From Silvibacterium dinghuense (GTDB lineage: Bacteria; Acidobacteriota; Terriglobia; Terriglobales; Acidobacteriaceae): a DNA stretch of 64,000 nt. Location of the stretch: positions 576,783 through 640,782 of the forward strand of contig NZ_SDMK01000002.1 of assembly GCF_004123295.1 (NCBI RefSeq). Reading direction: 5' to 3'. The position numbers were made by a program, and so were the translations under genes. The notes beneath the pieces are model-generated. The model was not told the origin of the DNA, made no database searches, and saw only the letters and a program-made list of their open reading frames with translations. Below, in pieces: positions 8,296 to 15,780 of the stretch; within the stretch, counting starts at the first letter, position 1; each line of letters opens with the position of its first letter.

Positions 8296-9348
8296 TCACC
8301 GATTGCTGCTGGCGTATTCGCGTCCCTTCCAGCTTACCCGCTTGGTGACGGTGTGGTGAAACCAGCTGCGATACAAGAGTGCCGCGAACAGCGGCAACGC
8401 CAGCGGTGTCACCAGGCAATCCATAAACGGAAAATTCGATTTCGCGACCCGGCGATAAAAGCGCCACAGATTTCGCACCCACAACAGCCCCAGAACCGCC
8501 ATATACCAGAGCGGAAGCCCATGCTCATAAAGCGCCACCGCCAGCACCGGCAGCCCGAACAGCAAGAGAAAATCCAGCACCCGCCACGCCGCAAGCGCCA
8601 GCGAATTGCCAAAGAGCAGCGCCAGGTTCTTGGTCCATCCCTCGTACATCGCGCCGAAGCTGCGATACATCCGCGTAGCGACTGCATCCGGCGCATAGCG
8701 GAAGCGCAGCCCCAGTTTGCGCCGCTTCCAGATCCGTGCCAGCTCCACGTCCTCAAGCACGGCCTCTTTCACCGCCTCGTGGCCGCCATAGGCAAAATAC
8801 ACATCGCGCCGCACCAGCAGAAACTGCCCGTTCGCCGCCGCCGCATGACTCGCCGGATCGGAGACCTTCGCCGGCGGATATGCCAGCGCCAGTTCGCTGA
8901 AGACCAGAGGCATCAATGCCTTCTGCGCCAGCCCCGTCACCACCTGCCGCGGCGAATAAGAAAGCATCGTGACCTCATGCCGCTCCGCCTCCACAATCGA
9001 CCGGCTCAGGTGTCCCGGCTCATGGATCGTATCCGCATCCGTGAACAGCAACCACCCGCCACGGGCCGCCTTCGCTCCAGCCCACACTGCATTCGCCTTG
9101 CCCGTCCAGCCCTTCTCGAGAGCAGGCGCTGTCAGCACCGTCACGCCAGCAAAGCTGCGGGCCATCTCGGCGGTATGGTCGGTCGACCCATCGTCCACCA
9201 CCAGCACTTCCCAGTCACGGCCCAGCAGCCACGTCTCCTCGGATTGCTCCACCAGCGAACGCAGGCAATCACCCAGGCAGTCTTCTTCGTTGCGCGCGGG
9301 AATGATGACGGAAAGTCGGAGAGAGGCTTCAGCGGAGGGCTCGTACAC
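8296..9348 (-). CDS. Membrane-associated GT2 glycosyltransferase (HpnB/CruC-like)
   Basis: About 350 residues. The N-terminal GT-A domain begins LRLSVIIPARNEEDCLG, with VVDDGSTDHT, the DxD-type FTDADTIHE and the acceptor-site motif LEDVELARIWKRR, followed by three or four hydrophobic segments in the C-terminal 110 residues. Architecture and motifs resemble hopanoid- or carotenoid-associated glycosyltransferases; the substrate is not evident. A longer reading frame extends to a TTG at 9408, but that would run across the divergent gene. GTG at 9348 lies 6 nt after a TATAAT on this strand and is preferred. Confidence 0.85.
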   Translation of the reverse strand: MYEPSAEASLRLSVIIPARNEEDCLGDCLRSLVEQSEETWLLGRDWEVLVVDDGSTDHTAEMARSFAGVTVLTAPALEKGWTGKANAVWAGAKAARGGWLLFTDADTIHEPGHLSRSIVEAERHEVTMLSYSPRQVVTGLAQKALMPLVFSELALAYPPAKVSDPASHAAAANGQFLLVRRDVYFAYGGHEAVKEAVLEDVELARIWKRRKLGLRFRYAPDAVATRMYRSFGAMYEGWTKNLALLFGNSLALAAWRVLDFLLLFGLPVLAVALYEHGLPLWYMAVLGLLWVRNLWRFYRRVAKSNFPFMDCLVTPLALPLFAALLYRSWFHHTVTKRVSWKGREYASSNR

Positions 9349-9353
9349 CGCTC

Positions 9354-9360
9354 TATTATA
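9354..9360. promoter_or_regulatory. Shared, symmetric -10 element for two divergent leaderless genes
   Basis: The 7-nt TATTATA reads TATTAT on the plus strand (9354-9359), 6 nt before GTG 9366, and TATAAT on the minus strand (9360-9355), 6 nt before GTG 9348. Only 17 nt separate the two start codons, leaving no room for separate promoters or ribosome binding sites. Seen directly; bidirectional use is inferred. Confidence 0.6.
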
Positions 9361-9365
9361 AAAAC

Positions 9366-9878
9366 GTGACCATCTGGAGAAGAGGCGTTTCCCTCGGCGT
9401 AGCAGCAATCCTGTTCCTGCTCAGCACCTTCGCGCTGACCGGCTGCAACCGCGGCGACCACCCCGCGCAGGTCGGCGAACTCGCCCCCGACTTCACCATC
9501 CATGACGAAGGCCAGACGATCAGCCTCGATCAATATCGCGGCAAAATCGTCGTGCTCAATTTCTGGGCTTCCTGGTGCACCTACTGCATCGAGGAGTTCC
9601 CCTCCATGGAGCAGCTCCAGAAGCAATTCCCCAATCTCGTCGTGCTGGCCATCGCCTTCGACTCCGACCCCACCGACTACCGTCAGTACGTCCAGGACAA
9701 CCACCTCACCAACATGGTCATCGCCCTCGACCGGACCCAGAAGTCGAACCTCGCTTTCGGCACCACCCGGCCGCCGGAGAGCTATGTCATCGACCCCAGC
9801 GGCCGCATCCGCCGCAAGTTCATCGGTCCCGCCGATTGGAGCAATCCCGAGATTCAGGGTTTTCTGCGCAGTCTATAG
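9366..9878 (+). CDS. TlpA-like thioredoxin-fold lipoprotein
   Basis: 170 residues. A short signal sequence ends in a lipobox (FALTGC, Cys at about residue 27), so the protein should be lipid-anchored. The remainder is an AhpC/TSA- or TlpA-type thioredoxin domain with FWASWCTYCIEEFPS providing the CxxC redox pair, a cis-Pro region at TTRPPESYVID and IRRKFIGPADW near the end. It probably reduces or shuttles disulfides in the cell envelope. The GTG start follows the shared symmetric -10 element by 6 nt. Confidence 0.92.
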   Translation: MTIWRRGVSLGVAAILFLLSTFALTGCNRGDHPAQVGELAPDFTIHDEGQTISLDQYRGKIVVLNFWASWCTYCIEEFPSMEQLQKQFPNLVVLAIAFDSDPTDYRQYVQDNHLTNMVIALDRTQKSNLAFGTTRPPESYVIDPSGRIRRKFIGPADWSNPEIQGFLRSL

Positions 9879-9955
9879 CCTGGCGGCACAGTCTGTTCCG
9901 GGAACGCAGAAAACGCGCTGTCTCAGCGTACAAAGTCCTTGCTATCATGGCTGGC

Positions 9956-10231
9956 ATGACGCAGCTTGAGGTTCTTTACCGCTACGAGAAGCACCCCACC
10001 GAAGCCGCTGTTGTTGCCTGGGGAAACACGCGCGAGGTCTACGGCATCCGCCGCATCCAGATCGACAAGGAATGGAAGACCATCCGCGTCGAGTACGACG
10101 CCACCCGCCTCACCAAGCCCGTCGTCTATGAGCTGCTTCGCCGCGCCGGCATCGATCTGGTCGAAGAGCTGCCTCTTATCCCACCGCAGCCCGTCGTCGA
10201 AGAAGCGGCCGCTACTGCGCCGGCAAAGTAG
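9956..10231 (+). CDS. Conserved small protein of unknown function
   Basis: 91 residues from ATG 9956 (MTQLEVLYRYE), or three more from ATG 9947. The first 70 residues have an alternating beta/alpha pattern with a basic stretch (YGIRRIQIDKEWKTIRVEYDA); the last 20 are Pro/Ala-rich. I do not recognise a catalytic motif. The pattern is loosely reminiscent of small ferredoxin-fold (HMA-like) domains, but no metal-binding CxxC is present. TATCAT at 9943-9948 lies 7 nt before the ATG, another leaderless candidate. It is followed by a strong hairpin at 10290-10318. Confidence 0.7.
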   Translation: MTQLEVLYRYEKHPTEAAVVAWGNTREVYGIRRIQIDKEWKTIRVEYDATRLTKPVVYELLRRAGIDLVEELPLIPPQPVVEEAAATAPAK

Positions 10232-10289
10232 CAGGCACAGGCGTCAACGCAGTCTGCCCTTCGCAGAGCAGACTAGCCGGTATAAACAG

Positions 10290-10318
10290 AAAGACGACGC
10301 AGGAAACGCGTCGTCTTT
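10290..10318 (+). terminator. Intrinsic terminator, probably bidirectional
   Basis: An 11-bp perfect stem, AAAGACGACGC / GCGTCGTCTTT, with a 7-nt loop. It lies downstream of the small plus-strand gene and downstream of the minus-strand tRNA. The stem ends are A- and T-rich on the appropriate sides. Confidence 0.7.
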
Positions 10319-10486
10319 CATCTTTGCGCAGGCTGTAAACCGGTGGTTAAGCATAGGCACAATCCGGGCGGGATCAACCGGAATCGGCACCCGCTCCATC
10401 AAAGCCCTAAAAACGAACTGCCGCAGAATCGCCTCACCGATTCTCTGAAAGGTGGGCTATTATGCGGCTAAGTCGTTTCAAATCTA

Positions 10487-10563
10487 TGGTGCGCCCAGAA
10501 GGATTCGAACCTCCGGCCTACTGATTCGTAGTCAGTCGCTCTATCCAGCTGAGCTATGGGCGC
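10487..10563 (-). tRNA. tRNA-Arg (anticodon ACG)
   Basis: On the minus strand the sequence begins GCGCCCATAGCTCAG and folds as a normal cloverleaf: acceptor stem GCGCCCA/TGGGCGC, D arm, anticodon loop CTACGAA with anticodon ACG, T arm with GGTTCGAATCC, discriminator A. The 3' CCA is encoded (10487-10489). The mature part without CCA is 10490-10563. ACG is expected to be edited to ICG to read CGU, CGC and CGA. Confidence 0.97.
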
Positions 10564-10701
10564 GTGCTTGAGGCGCTCTTACATCGCCTCAACTTCACTA
10601 AATATAGCAACTTACCGCCGAGAACGCAACCGGCAGCGGGAAGATTCTGAGGAAATCTGCCCCGCTGCCAGACCGCGAATGGCAGACCGCATCACGCGGC
10701 C

Positions 10702-12471
10702 TTACGGGTGCGCGGGCTGATCTCCCTTGGCCGGTTGCGGCGGCTGTGCATCCGTAGCAGGTTTGGCTGTTTGCTCCGCCATTTTCGCCCTGGCGATCCG
10801 CTGGATCTGAATCGTATCTCCCGCTCCGCTGTCAATTTCCGGGCTGGTGGCATCGTTGTTTTGCGCCGCTCGCACAATGTGCGGCACGAGCATAAAAACG
10901 ATCTCTTCATCGGTGTTCGTTTTATCCTGGGTGCTGAAAAGGTACTTGAGAAGCGGCACCTCGCCTGCTCCAGGCCATCCGCTCACCGATCCGGTGACTT
11001 CTCTTTCCACCAGTCCGGCCAGAACGCTCGGTTCACCATCCTTCAGCCGCACCGTCTCCTCGGCCTTCTGCTGCGCAATGATCGGCTCCGATACGTCGTC
11101 AATGGTCTCCGTGCCGGATACGGAAGAAACCTCGACTGCCATCTTCAATGTCACATCGCGGTTCTGGTGAATCGTCGGCGTCATCTCCACTTTCACGCCT
11201 ACGTCGATGTATTGGAACTGCGTCTCCACCGCGCTCGAGCTGGACGACGTGGCGGTGGTATACGAACCGGTCGAGTACGGGTACTTCTCGCCGATATTCA
11301 AGGTCGCCTTCTGACCATCGAGCGCACGCACGGTCGGATTCTGCAGGAGCCTGGTCGTCGAATCCGACAGCAACAGCTCAGCCTGCGCCTCTCCAATCGA
11401 ATAGCTATAGGAGGAATTGCGTCCGATGGCATTGAGCGTCGTGCTCGAATTCGAAGAAACAGACAGCGAGGTTGGCGGGGAGAGCCCAAGGTCGTGCTCT
11501 TTTGTGCGGCTCACTTCCATCACGTACACATCCACCAGGACTTCCGGCTTGGGCCGGTCGATATCGGCAATGATGTTCTTCGCCAGCAAAAGCTCATCGG
11601 GGGTACCGCGCATCACGATCGCGTTCTGCCCCTGCACCGCATACAGTCGGGCGCCCTGCATCAGGTTGCGAAGCGTCGTCTGCACGTCATTGAGGTCACT
11701 TTGCTGCGAAACATTCTGCAGGTAGAAGGTTCGCACCGCCTCCGTGTCGAGCAGCTTGCGCTTTGTCCGGTTGTCCGCGGCCACGTAGATCGTGTTGTGG
11801 GTTACCGGCTTGTAAAAAGTCCCGGAAACCTGTGCAAGTACCCGCAGAGCCTCGGCCGGAGATACGTCCTTCAGATCCAGGGTTACCGATTTAGGCTGAA
11901 GATCCGGGTCCACCAGCACATTCAGGTTCGCGATCTTGCCGATGGTGCGATACAGCGTGGCTGGGTCCTGGGTTGCATGCAGCGTCATCGGCGTCGGCGG
12001 CAGCGGGTCGAGATGCGTCGGCGGCGCAGCTTCGTCCGAATCTTCCTCATTCACCGGCGGCGCCTCTGCCTTCTGATCGCGTTTCCGCAGCAGCTCTTCC
12101 GTTTTCGTAATATCCTGCGCAGCCAGGTCGTTGGCCGGGTCCATCTCCCTGGCCCGGAAGAACTCCACCAGCGCCTGCACCGGCTGGCCGCTCGCCACCA
12201 GGCTCTCGCCCTTCCTGATATGCACTCCTGCCGCCTGCGTCCGCAGACGAGCGACCGCAAGCTTGTATGCCAGGTCTCCGGGAGACTTCTCGAGGGCCTG
12301 CGTGTAGTCGCTGTATGCCGTCTCCAGATCCTGACGCGCTTCCGCGGCCTGCCCTGCCTTAAATAACTTCTTCGCTGAATCGGCCCTGGCCGTTCCTGTC
12401 GTACCCAGGATTGCGAGTAGCGACACTGCCGCAACTCTGCGCAGTGATTCTTCTGAAATCTTGCTGATCAT
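10702..12471 (-). CDS. Exported TPR/secretin-domain protein (GspD/PilQ-like)
   Basis: About 589 residues from ATG 12471 (MISKISEESLRR), which begins a good signal peptide ending GTARA and is preceded by AGGA. Residues about 30-130 are TPR-like helices (AGQAAEARQDLETAYSDYTQA). Residues about 180-330 contain short secretin N-type domains (VTLDLKDVSPAEALRVLAQ; NAIVMRGTPDELLLAKNIIADI). The last 200 are a secretin core (NPTVRALDGQKATLNIGEKYPY; VGVKVEMTPTIHQNRDVTLKM; EIVFMLVPHIVR). Such proteins form outer-membrane channels in type II secretion or type IV pili. No other secretion gene is adjacent except the divergent partner at 12624. Confidence 0.85.
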   Translation of the reverse strand: MISKISEESLRRVAAVSLLAILGTTGTARADSAKKLFKAGQAAEARQDLETAYSDYTQALEKSPGDLAYKLAVARLRTQAAGVHIRKGESLVASGQPVQALVEFFRAREMDPANDLAAQDITKTEELLRKRDQKAEAPPVNEEDSDEAAPPTHLDPLPPTPMTLHATQDPATLYRTIGKIANLNVLVDPDLQPKSVTLDLKDVSPAEALRVLAQVSGTFYKPVTHNTIYVAADNRTKRKLLDTEAVRTFYLQNVSQQSDLNDVQTTLRNLMQGARLYAVQGQNAIVMRGTPDELLLAKNIIADIDRPKPEVLVDVYVMEVSRTKEHDLGLSPPTSLSVSSNSSTTLNAIGRNSSYSYSIGEAQAELLLSDSTTRLLQNPTVRALDGQKATLNIGEKYPYSTGSYTTATSSSSSAVETQFQYIDVGVKVEMTPTIHQNRDVTLKMAVEVSSVSGTETIDDVSEPIIAQQKAEETVRLKDGEPSVLAGLVEREVTGSVSGWPGAGEVPLLKYLFSTQDKTNTDEEIVFMLVPHIVRAAQNNDATSPEIDSGAGDTIQIQRIARAKMAEQTAKPATDAQPPQPAKGDQPAHP

Positions 12472-12623
12472 CCGTCCTGCCAGTGATGTAAGGTTCCTGC
12501 GCTTATGCCGGGTTCGCCATGCGCAGCCACACGGCGCAAGCCTCCAGCGGATGAACAATTCTCCGTGTCCGGGCGTCTTTTTCTTTGCCTGCCGATGCGC
12601 AGAGCCCGGGGAGTGAACTGCTC

Positions 12624-14084
12624 ATGATTCAACAGACGCGAAGAGTGCGGGTAGCGTTCGCACCATGCTCTCTTCGCTCACACCGGTGGAAGCGAAGCTC
12701 GCTGGCCGCCCTGCTCACCCTTTCCGCTCTGTCTGGCCGCGCCGCGGTCACACCGGCTCCGGTGACGCACAACATGCACCTGCGAGGCGACGCGCAGACG
12801 GTCATTACCCAGGCCCTTGCCGAGTTCGGAGAATCGGCACAGTTTCCCGGTCTGCCGCCTCGTCAGCCAATCCGCTTCGACATGGACGACAGCGATCGTG
12901 CCACCACGCACCGGATGCTGGCCATGCTCACCCACACGCTCCTGGTCCCCAGCGGGCCAAACAAGGTCCTCATCATCCCGGACACCCCGCAGAACGAGAA
13001 ACAGTACCTCGTCGAGGACAGCGAGACCATCCACCTTCCGAGCCTTACCAAGGATGCTTCCAAACGGCGATCCGAGGTCGAAAGCATCCTCACCACCGTT
13101 TTTTCCATTCCGCATGTCTCGTTTCAAAGCGACGGCGTCACGATCACCTCGGACCCCGAAACCCTGCAACAGGTCAACGACGTCCTCCGAAACCTTTACA
13201 CCCATGACTCGCAGGTGCAGCTGCACATCCAGTGCTATCTCACCAGCCACAACCGCGACCTGGATGCGGGACTCACGCCGCCAGCCAGCACCACCGTCTT
13301 CAACGTCCTGACGGAGGCCGACAGCCTCGTCTCAAATAATGAATCGGTGATCGAAGCCGCCATCGAGGACGGCCTTATTTCATCCTCCGCCAGTGAACTC
13401 GAGCTCGCGATCCTGCTGGTCGAGTATGGCTATGCCAGCGGCACACCGCTCGGTTCTTCCTTCGAGGTATTCGGCAACGGCATCACCACCACCGGCGTCG
13501 AGCCCGACTCGATCACCCTCAACAACAGCCTCACCAACAGCACCGTCACCGAGCTGCAGGATGCCACCCTCCACCTGTTGAACGAAGAAACCGGAAAATT
13601 GCACATCGGGGAAAAGTACCCGGTAGTCACCGAAACCTACTCCTCGACCTCCACGAGCCTGACCACCAGCCTTTCGACTTCAACGAGCACTCTGGCCCAG
13701 CCGGCGATCGAGTATGAAGACCTGGGCCTCGTGCTCGAAGCCACTCCCATCATTCATGCAAGCGGGAGCATCGATCTCAGCCTGAAGCTTGCCCTTCGCT
13801 CTCTGTCCGGGAACTCGGCGAACGGTAACCCCATCATCGATGACCAGGAATTCTCCTCCGCACTCACGGTGCGCGCCGGCATGTCCACCATGATGGTGAG
13901 CAACCTCACCCACAGCGACACCGGCACGAATACCGGCCTGCCGGGCCTTGACACGACCAACCGCAGCACTTCCGGCCAGGATGAGCAGCTCGTCGTCGTG
14001 ATCACCCCGGAGGTGACCCGCTCTGCCCGGCCGCACATCGAAGCGGATACAGAGATAAAGCCGGCTGGCCAGGGCGCAAGCTAG
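12624..14084 (+). CDS. Exported secretin-core protein, paralogue of the divergent gene
   Basis: About 486 residues from ATG 12624, chosen because GGGGAG lies 10 nt upstream; an in-frame ATG at 12585 is less likely. A signal-like segment (LAALLTLSALSGRAA) is followed by a secretin/TonB short-domain-like region (AQTVITQALAEFGE, with FDMDDSDRATTHRMLAML). The C-terminal half is a secretin core with LHIGEKYPVVTETYS, DLGLVLEATPIIHASGSIDLSLKL and DEQLVVVITPEVTRS, clearly related to the divergent gene. It lacks the TPR region. Ser/Thr-rich stretches near residues 325-360 are unusual. Function unknown; it may assemble with the neighbouring secretin or be a decoy or assembly partner. Confidence 0.8.
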   Translation: MIQQTRRVRVAFAPCSLRSHRWKRSSLAALLTLSALSGRAAVTPAPVTHNMHLRGDAQTVITQALAEFGESAQFPGLPPRQPIRFDMDDSDRATTHRMLAMLTHTLLVPSGPNKVLIIPDTPQNEKQYLVEDSETIHLPSLTKDASKRRSEVESILTTVFSIPHVSFQSDGVTITSDPETLQQVNDVLRNLYTHDSQVQLHIQCYLTSHNRDLDAGLTPPASTTVFNVLTEADSLVSNNESVIEAAIEDGLISSSASELELAILLVEYGYASGTPLGSSFEVFGNGITTTGVEPDSITLNNSLTNSTVTELQDATLHLLNEETGKLHIGEKYPVVTETYSSTSTSLTTSLSTSTSTLAQPAIEYEDLGLVLEATPIIHASGSIDLSLKLALRSLSGNSANGNPIIDDQEFSSALTVRAGMSTMMVSNLTHSDTGTNTGLPGLDTTNRSTSGQDEQLVVVITPEVTRSARPHIEADTEIKPAGQGAS

Positions 14085-14087
14085 GTT

Positions 14088-14280
14088 GTATCCCCATATA
14101 GCTGGTCTGAGACTAAAGAACATACCCTTATCGTTGTCATCCCGACCGGAGCGCAGCGCAGTGGAGGGACCTGCGGTTTTGCCGGTACAGGGAGAACCGC
14201 AGGTTTCTCCACTCCGCAGGACGATGAAACTGTCCTGCTCCGGTCGAAATGACAGCCTTTACGATCGCTATAGGTGGATA
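14088..14280. repeat. Nested inverted-repeat (MITE-like) element
   Basis: Outer ends TATCCCCATATAGC (14089-14102) and GCTATAGGTGGATA (14267-14280) are inverted copies at 12 of 14 positions. Inside them TGTCATCCCGACCGGAGC (14135-14152) and GCTCCGGTCGAAATGACA (14237-14254) are inverted copies at 16 of 18. A smaller inner hairpin ACCTGCGGTT/AACCGCAGGT sits at the centre. No reading frame is present. A partial copy of the right end occurs at 63761-63812 next to an IS5-type transposase remnant. Confidence 0.65.
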
Positions 14281-14323
14281 TAGCTAGAGCAAAATCCGAC
14301 ATCCACAAAAATCATGCCTGCAA

Positions 14324-14360
14324 TAAGACGAGGCCCGGGGATTACCCGGGCCTCGTCTTA
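14324..14360 (-). terminator. Hairpin downstream of tonB
   Basis: A perfect 16-bp stem, TAAGACGAGGCCCGGG paired with CCCGGGCCTCGTCTTA, and a 5-nt loop. It lies 43 nt past the tonB stop on the minus strand. The trailing T tract is short, so termination may rely on the very stable stem. Confidence 0.65.
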
Positions 14361-14370
14361 TAAACGGCCT

Positions 14371-14394
14371 GTTTAATAATAATTATTATTAAAC
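14371..14394. repeat. 24-bp perfect palindrome, nearly pure A/T
   Basis: GTTTAATAATAA followed directly by its reverse complement, with no loop. It sits between the tonB stop (14403) and the GC-rich hairpin at 14324-14360. It could be an operator-like or protein-binding site, or part of the transcription end. Confidence 0.6.
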
Positions 14395-14402
14395 AATAGC
14401 AC

Positions 14403-15515
14403 TTAGTAAATTCGGAAGTTCACCTCGATATTGACCTGCACTGCCACCGGGTGTCCCTGGTAATACGCGGGTTTGAACTTGTACTGCTTCACCGCTTCGA
14501 TGGCTTTTTCGTCCAGTCCCATGCCCAGCGGCCGGATTACACGAATCTGCTGAGGGTTTCCCTGCGGATCGACGATGAGGGAAACAAGGCAGATGCCCTG
14601 GTACTTGGCACGCCGCGCCTCATCCGAAAACTCAGGATCAACCGAGTACACCAGCTGCGGAGCAGAAACGCCGCCGCCGGGGTGCATCACGCCACCGCCA
14701 TAACCGCCACCCTGGCCAGGTCCCACACCACCGCCGGAACCGGAGCCGATACCGCCGCCGTGTCCGCTACCGAAGCCAGAACCGGAACCGGAGCCCTGCG
14801 AGGCCAGCGCCACCTGCGGGGAGTTGGGCAGGCCGATGTTCGGCATGTTGGGATTATCCGGCAGCTTCACCTGCTGCGGCATGACGATCGTGGGCTCCAC
14901 CGCCAGCTTGGGGTGGTCATTCCGGATGATCTGCGGTGGAACGGTCTGCGTCTTCGCAATCTTGGGCAGATGCCCCTTGGAAGCCTCGACGACCTCGTGC
15001 GCACCGCCACCGCCGCCGCCGCCCATCGACTGGTTCATCTTTACCGTCATGGGGATGAACGGCTTGACGTCCACCGTCGTGGCCACTTCTTTCTTCTGGA
15101 TCGGCCGCGTCTTCCACTGCCTCCAGGCATAGAACAAGGCCAGCAGAATCAGGAGGTGCAGCACAATGGCGATGCCCGTCGAGACGGGATCGCGTTTGAC
15201 CGCCATCCGATCGGCCACCGCGACAGGCTTCGAGGTCAGCTCGAGCGGTGGAAGCTTCTTCGGGAACAACAGATCCTGAATGCTGCCCAGCAGCGTCTTC
15301 CAGACCGGTTCGGTCTGCGTAGCGTCGACAACTTCAACTGGCTGAGAACTCAACTGCAGCGGAGGCTGCTTGGAAGACGAAAAGGCGTCGCGCAGATTTG
15401 CCATCAGCGACGACCACATGGAACCGTCGGCTTCTACCAGAAGATGTGCTTCCTCTTCTGCCGGCCGTGTTTTGGGTGATTCCAGATCCGGAGGTGTCAA
15501 GAGCTCGTTGCCCAT
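14403..15515 (-). CDS. tonB: TonB-like energy transducer with glycine-rich linker
   Basis: 370 residues. The first 100 are cytoplasmic and contain a tandem duplication (about residues 34-64 and 72-102), each unit ending PPLxLxSxPVxV. A single membrane helix follows (GIAIVLHLLILLALFYAW, about 119-136). The periplasmic linker is Pro-rich, then strongly Gly/Ser-rich (about 235-280), then a TonB C-terminal domain with YSVDPEFSDEARRAKYQG, VSLIVDPQGNPQQIRVIRP and a final VNIEVNFRIY. It couples proton motive force to outer-membrane TonB-dependent receptors; no exbBD is adjacent. A CATAAT box lies about 38 nt before the ATG on this strand. Confidence 0.92.
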   Translation of the reverse strand: MGNELLTPPDLESPKTRPAEEEAHLLVEADGSMWSSLMANLRDAFSSSKQPPLQLSSQPVEVVDATQTEPVWKTLLGSIQDLLFPKKLPPLELTSKPVAVADRMAVKRDPVSTGIAIVLHLLILLALFYAWRQWKTRPIQKKEVATTVDVKPFIPMTVKMNQSMGGGGGGGAHEVVEASKGHLPKIAKTQTVPPQIIRNDHPKLAVEPTIVMPQQVKLPDNPNMPNIGLPNSPQVALASQGSGSGSGFGSGHGGGIGSGSGGGVGPGQGGGYGGGVMHPGGGVSAPQLVYSVDPEFSDEARRAKYQGICLVSLIVDPQGNPQQIRVIRPLGMGLDEKAIEAVKQYKFKPAYYQGHPVAVQVNIEVNFRIY

Positions 15516-15704
15516 ATTCTCTGCCGGTCGTTCCTTGCTCCGGCTATCCCCCCATTATGGACGACCTACGGTCCACTTGTCTTGAATCGGAGACGAACAC
15601 ATCCTCCCTGTATCCCGGAAGGAACTGCGCCACAACTCTCTGTCCTGCAAAATAGACGGCACATCCGCCGGTAAGTTACGCAATCGGCGCCCTCTTTCAC
15701 CGGA

Positions 15705-15710
15705 TACAAT
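15705..15710 (+). promoter_or_regulatory. Candidate -10 box for the ileS operon
   Basis: TACAAT about 70 nt before the ileS start. This would give a leader of about 63 nt ending in AGGAGA (15771-15776). No good -35 match is seen. I checked the leader for a T-box-like antiterminator and saw none. Confidence 0.4.
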
Positions 15711-15780
15711 GAAATTTCAGAATCACGCCGATCCAATCCGCTGATGTGCAGCGGGATCGCACTACACAGTAGGAGACATG

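Noticed and set aside
10708..12366. A 552-residue plus-strand open frame across the secretin gene
   Set aside because: Arg/His-rich antisense shadow; the minus strand encodes a secretin with a signal peptide.
15711..15777. A T-box riboswitch in the ileS leader
   Set aside because: The leader is short and no terminator/antiterminator pair or T-box sequence (TGGNACCGCG-like) is visible.
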